A stretch of DNA of 64,000 nucleotides, from positions 50,637-114,636 of the forward strand of contig NZ_NSGF01000020.1 in assembly GCF_002294995.1 (NCBI RefSeq), read 5' to 3'. The notes under the pieces are model-generated. The model ran no database searches, was not told where the DNA came from, and saw only the letters and a program-made list of their open reading frames with translations. Positions 62,187-64,000 of the stretch are shown here, in pieces. The translations under genes were made by a program, and so were the position numbers. Numbering within the stretch: the stretch's first letter is position 1; each line of letters starts with the position of its first letter. The DNA is from Mesorhizobium sp. WSM3860 (lineage in GTDB: Bacteria; Pseudomonadota; Alphaproteobacteria; Rhizobiales; Rhizobiaceae).

Positions 62187-62995
62187 TTCCTTGCTCCCAC
62201 TTCGGAAACCTGGCCCGACTTGATCAACCGCACCGTGCCGCGCCGGCCATTGCCGTTCACCAGATAGTCGGCCTCGCCCAGGTTCCTCTCATTCGTGTCG
62301 GTGATCGAACGCAGCGCCAGGGTCAGGCGGTCCGCCATCTGCTGCGCCACCGTGATGATCTCCGCCTGCTGCGGCGTGAGCTCCAGCGTCGCGGTCTGGC
62401 CGACCCTGGTCTTCTTGCCCTCCTCATCCACCTGGATGGTCTGGTCGATGGCCAGGACACGGATGTTCTTCAGGATGGTCTCGGTATTGAAGCCGCTGCC
62501 GCCATTGCTGGCGTCGGCGCGCCGGGTCATGATGACGTCGACGAAGTCATTGGGCAGGATGAAGCCGCCAGCGGACGTATCGGCCGATATGGCAGTCGCG
62601 ACCGCGCGCATGCCGGACGGCAGGATCGAGGACATGAAGCTCTGCCCCTCGCCGACCAGCTTGGAGCGCCGCAACGGCTCACCGGCATACATGGCTACAC
62701 GCGCCACCGAGCCCTTCAGCTTTTCGACTGCGTCCGGTTCGGCCGCACGGGTGATGAAATTGGCGTTGATGCCGCTCGCCGGCCACTGCTCCCACCTGAT
62801 GTTGTCACCGAGCTGGCTGCCCATTGCGACATCGCCGGAAAGCGCCAGCACGTCCTGCAGCGCGATCGCCGGCTGCTTGGGAGCGTTGACGACGACTTGA
62901 GCTGGCGGCGTGACTACCATGTTCTTCGCGACATAACCCGCGCCACCCGCCGCGGCCACGGCCACGCTCAGAATAATCAGTCGGGATGCTGGCAT
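62183..62995 (-). CDS. cpaB: Flp pilus assembly protein CpaB/RcpC
   Basis: This is a 270-residue inner-membrane-anchored protein with an N-terminal helix (LIILSVAVAAAGGAGYVAK), a SAF-like domain (AGEPLRRSKLVGEGQSFMSS) and RcpC domain (GFILPNDFVDVIMTRR; TATLELTPQQAEIITVAQQM). It probably links the platform to the secretin. It is separated from cpaA by about 280 bases that hold an AT-rich patch but no gene, possibly a promoter. Confidence 0.93.
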   Translation of the reverse strand: MPASRLIILSVAVAAAGGAGYVAKNMVVTPPAQVVVNAPKQPAIALQDVLALSGDVAMGSQLGDNIRWEQWPASGINANFITRAAEPDAVEKLKGSVARVAMYAGEPLRRSKLVGEGQSFMSSILPSGMRAVATAISADTSAGGFILPNDFVDVIMTRRADASNGGSGFNTETILKNIRVLAIDQTIQVDEEGKKTRVGQTATLELTPQQAEIITVAQQMADRLTLALRSITDTNERNLGEADYLVNGNGRRGTVRLIKSGQVSEVGARK

Positions 62996-63274
62996 TCGTC
63001 CGGACCCTTCGCCTCAAGGCAAACCACCTCGCCAAGCCGGACTTTGCAGCCGCAATCGTCAAAACAAGGTTAATGCAATGCTTACGATCGTGATTAATTT
63101 AAGGTTTACTCAAATTGGACTGAACTGTTTGCCGTTAACGAAAAGGCAGCCAAGCGCCGAGAACCCTTGTCACAGAAACGCAACTTGCGAAGGCGACAAG
63201 CGGTTTCGGGACCGGGCAAGCGTAAAGCCAAACTCGCAAGGGGTGCCGTGCGCATCTGAAGATGGCGATATGCT

Positions 63275-63793
63275 TTACGCGGTGAGCCTGTCGAGCGCCC
63301 AGACCATCAGCGGAGAATCCGGAAAGGTGATGAGCCCGCCGAGACCAAGTGCGACGCCATAAGGAATGCCTGCGCTCTCGTCGGCGAAATGGCGCAGAAA
63401 ACGGTTGTGGCCGGTGTAGACCGCAAATGGCGATTTCCGGTAGGCCAGAATGGCAACCGTCAAGAGGCCGCCGATCAATGTCGAGGTCACCAGATAGCCG
63501 ATGAGATTGATGTTGAGCCCCATCCATACGGCGGTCGCGGCCAGCAGCTTGGCGTCGCCGCCGCCCATGCCGCCGAGCGCGAACAGGCCGAAAGTCGCGG
63601 CCAGCACCAGCGCTCCCGCCGCGAAATGCTCGCCATAGGTGGCCCAATCCATCCCCGTGAACGGAGCGACCAGAGCGAACGTCGCGACGAGCAGCACCGG
63701 CACGCGGTTGGCGATCGTCATCGAAAGTATGTCGGAGATCGCCGCGAACAGCATGCAAAAAGGAAAGACGACGAAGATTACGGCTTCAAGCAT
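63275..63793 (-). CDS. cpaA: Prepilin peptidase CpaA/TadV
   Basis: This is a 172-residue membrane aspartyl peptidase that processes Flp prepilins. The two catalytic aspartates are in FAAISDILSMTIANRV near residue 20 and GMGGGDAKLLAAT near 70. Hydrophobic segments fill the rest. The start MLEAVIFVVF matches relatives; an ATG 14 codons upstream adds a basic MSNLKRKLHP tail and cannot be excluded. The pilin gene would be expected to the right, beyond the window. Confidence 0.85.
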   Translation of the reverse strand: MLEAVIFVVFPFCMLFAAISDILSMTIANRVPVLLVATFALVAPFTGMDWATYGEHFAAGALVLAATFGLFALGGMGGGDAKLLAATAVWMGLNINLIGYLVTSTLIGGLLTVAILAYRKSPFAVYTGHNRFLRHFADESAGIPYGVALGLGGLITFPDSPLMVWALDRLTA

Positions 63794-63901
63794 GGAGGTG
63801 GGCCTGGGGTGCAACTTTCGCTTCAGGTTAGACATGCCTCATTAACGATTGATGAGGACGAACGGTCAAAGTCTCCATGCCAGGGAGAAATACAAAAGAA
63901 G

Positions 63902-63970
63902 AAGGGCCGCGGAGAGCGGCCCTTCAGACCGCTGACAAACCCCGTCGAATTTCGGCGGGGTTTTGTTTTT
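63902..63970. terminator. Two tandem hairpins at the window edge
   Basis: AAGGGCCGC/GCGGCCCTT is followed by CTTCTTTTG on the minus strand, ending a gene to the right (likely a pilin). AAACCCCG/CGGGGTTT with a TTTTGTTTTT tail follows on the plus strand. Together they form a bidirectional terminator before cpaA. Confidence 0.75.
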
Positions 63971-64000
63971 GCGTATTGATTGAGCTGAGTAAATTGGTGT

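Noticed and set aside
62996..63274. CtrA sites before cpaB
   Set aside because: Several TTAA words occur, but none has the N7 spacing of the CtrA consensus, so no site was listed.

Overview
The window looks like chromosomal DNA of a Mesorhizobium-like member of the Rhizobiales (Alphaproteobacteria). The evidence is the high-GC gene-dense layout, GcrA and a PodJ-like polarity factor, a class I lysyl-tRNA synthetase, a SAM-II riboswitch upstream of metZ, a gguABC-type sugar operon, a LuxR/LuxI/crotonase cluster and many rhizobial palindromic intergenic elements. No tRNA, rRNA, CRISPR array, prophage or classical insertion sequence was seen. Most of the window is conserved core genome. The unusual material is in the intergenic DNA and in a few small inserted genes.

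Layout. 0-3.4 kb: end of a sugar ABC transporter operon (gguA partial, gguB, gguC). 3.4-9.8 kb: amino-acid binding protein, a double-length dCTP deaminase, metZ behind a SAM-II riboswitch and terminator, a GT21-type glycosyltransferase, apaG, and hslO. 9.8-12.9 kb: argD-argF-hslO, transcribed leftward, with a terminator and a small Arg-rich leader ORF ahead of argD; then gcrA. 13-17.3 kb: corA, phoU and phoR (no pst genes between them), and ppk2. 17.3-19.8 kb: crotonase, luxI and luxR, with a degenerate second luxR end and second luxI leader between luxR and luxI. 20-26 kb: a binding protein, a TerB-like protein, lysS, an S24 repressor paired with an SNase-like exported protein, and a flavin reductase-like protein.

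25.6-33.9 kb: a beta-oxidation operon (acyl-CoA dehydrogenase, second acyl-CoA dehydrogenase, thiolase, FadJ-type protein, thioesterase) under an upstream MerR regulator. LiuR-like palindromes lie before both the regulator and the operon. A DUF559 (Vsr-like nuclease) gene sits inside the operon between two inverted copies of one double-hairpin repeat. 34.3-38.5 kb: a 1385-residue PodJ-like protein. 38.7-47.7 kb: a sulfite-related stretch (TauE exporter, TIGR02186 protein, Hsp70-like ATPase, LysR regulator, a 52-residue ORF coupled to soeABC-like genes). 47.7-51 kb: PdeM-type phosphoesterase and Lhr-like helicase without their usual ligase and exonuclease partners. 51.1-53.9 kb: NlpC/P60 peptidase, MarR regulator and M17 aminopeptidase. 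54-64 kb: a tad/cpa (Flp pilus) locus, tadD on the plus strand and cpaABCDEF-tadBC on the minus strand.

The most unusual observations are the DUF559 gene framed by inverted repeats, which looks like a self-contained mobile unit; the relic luxR-luxI junction with two operator-like palindromes; the possible arginine attenuator ahead of argD; and the paired heptanucleotide arrays that contain both stop codons of the convergent gcrA and corA genes.
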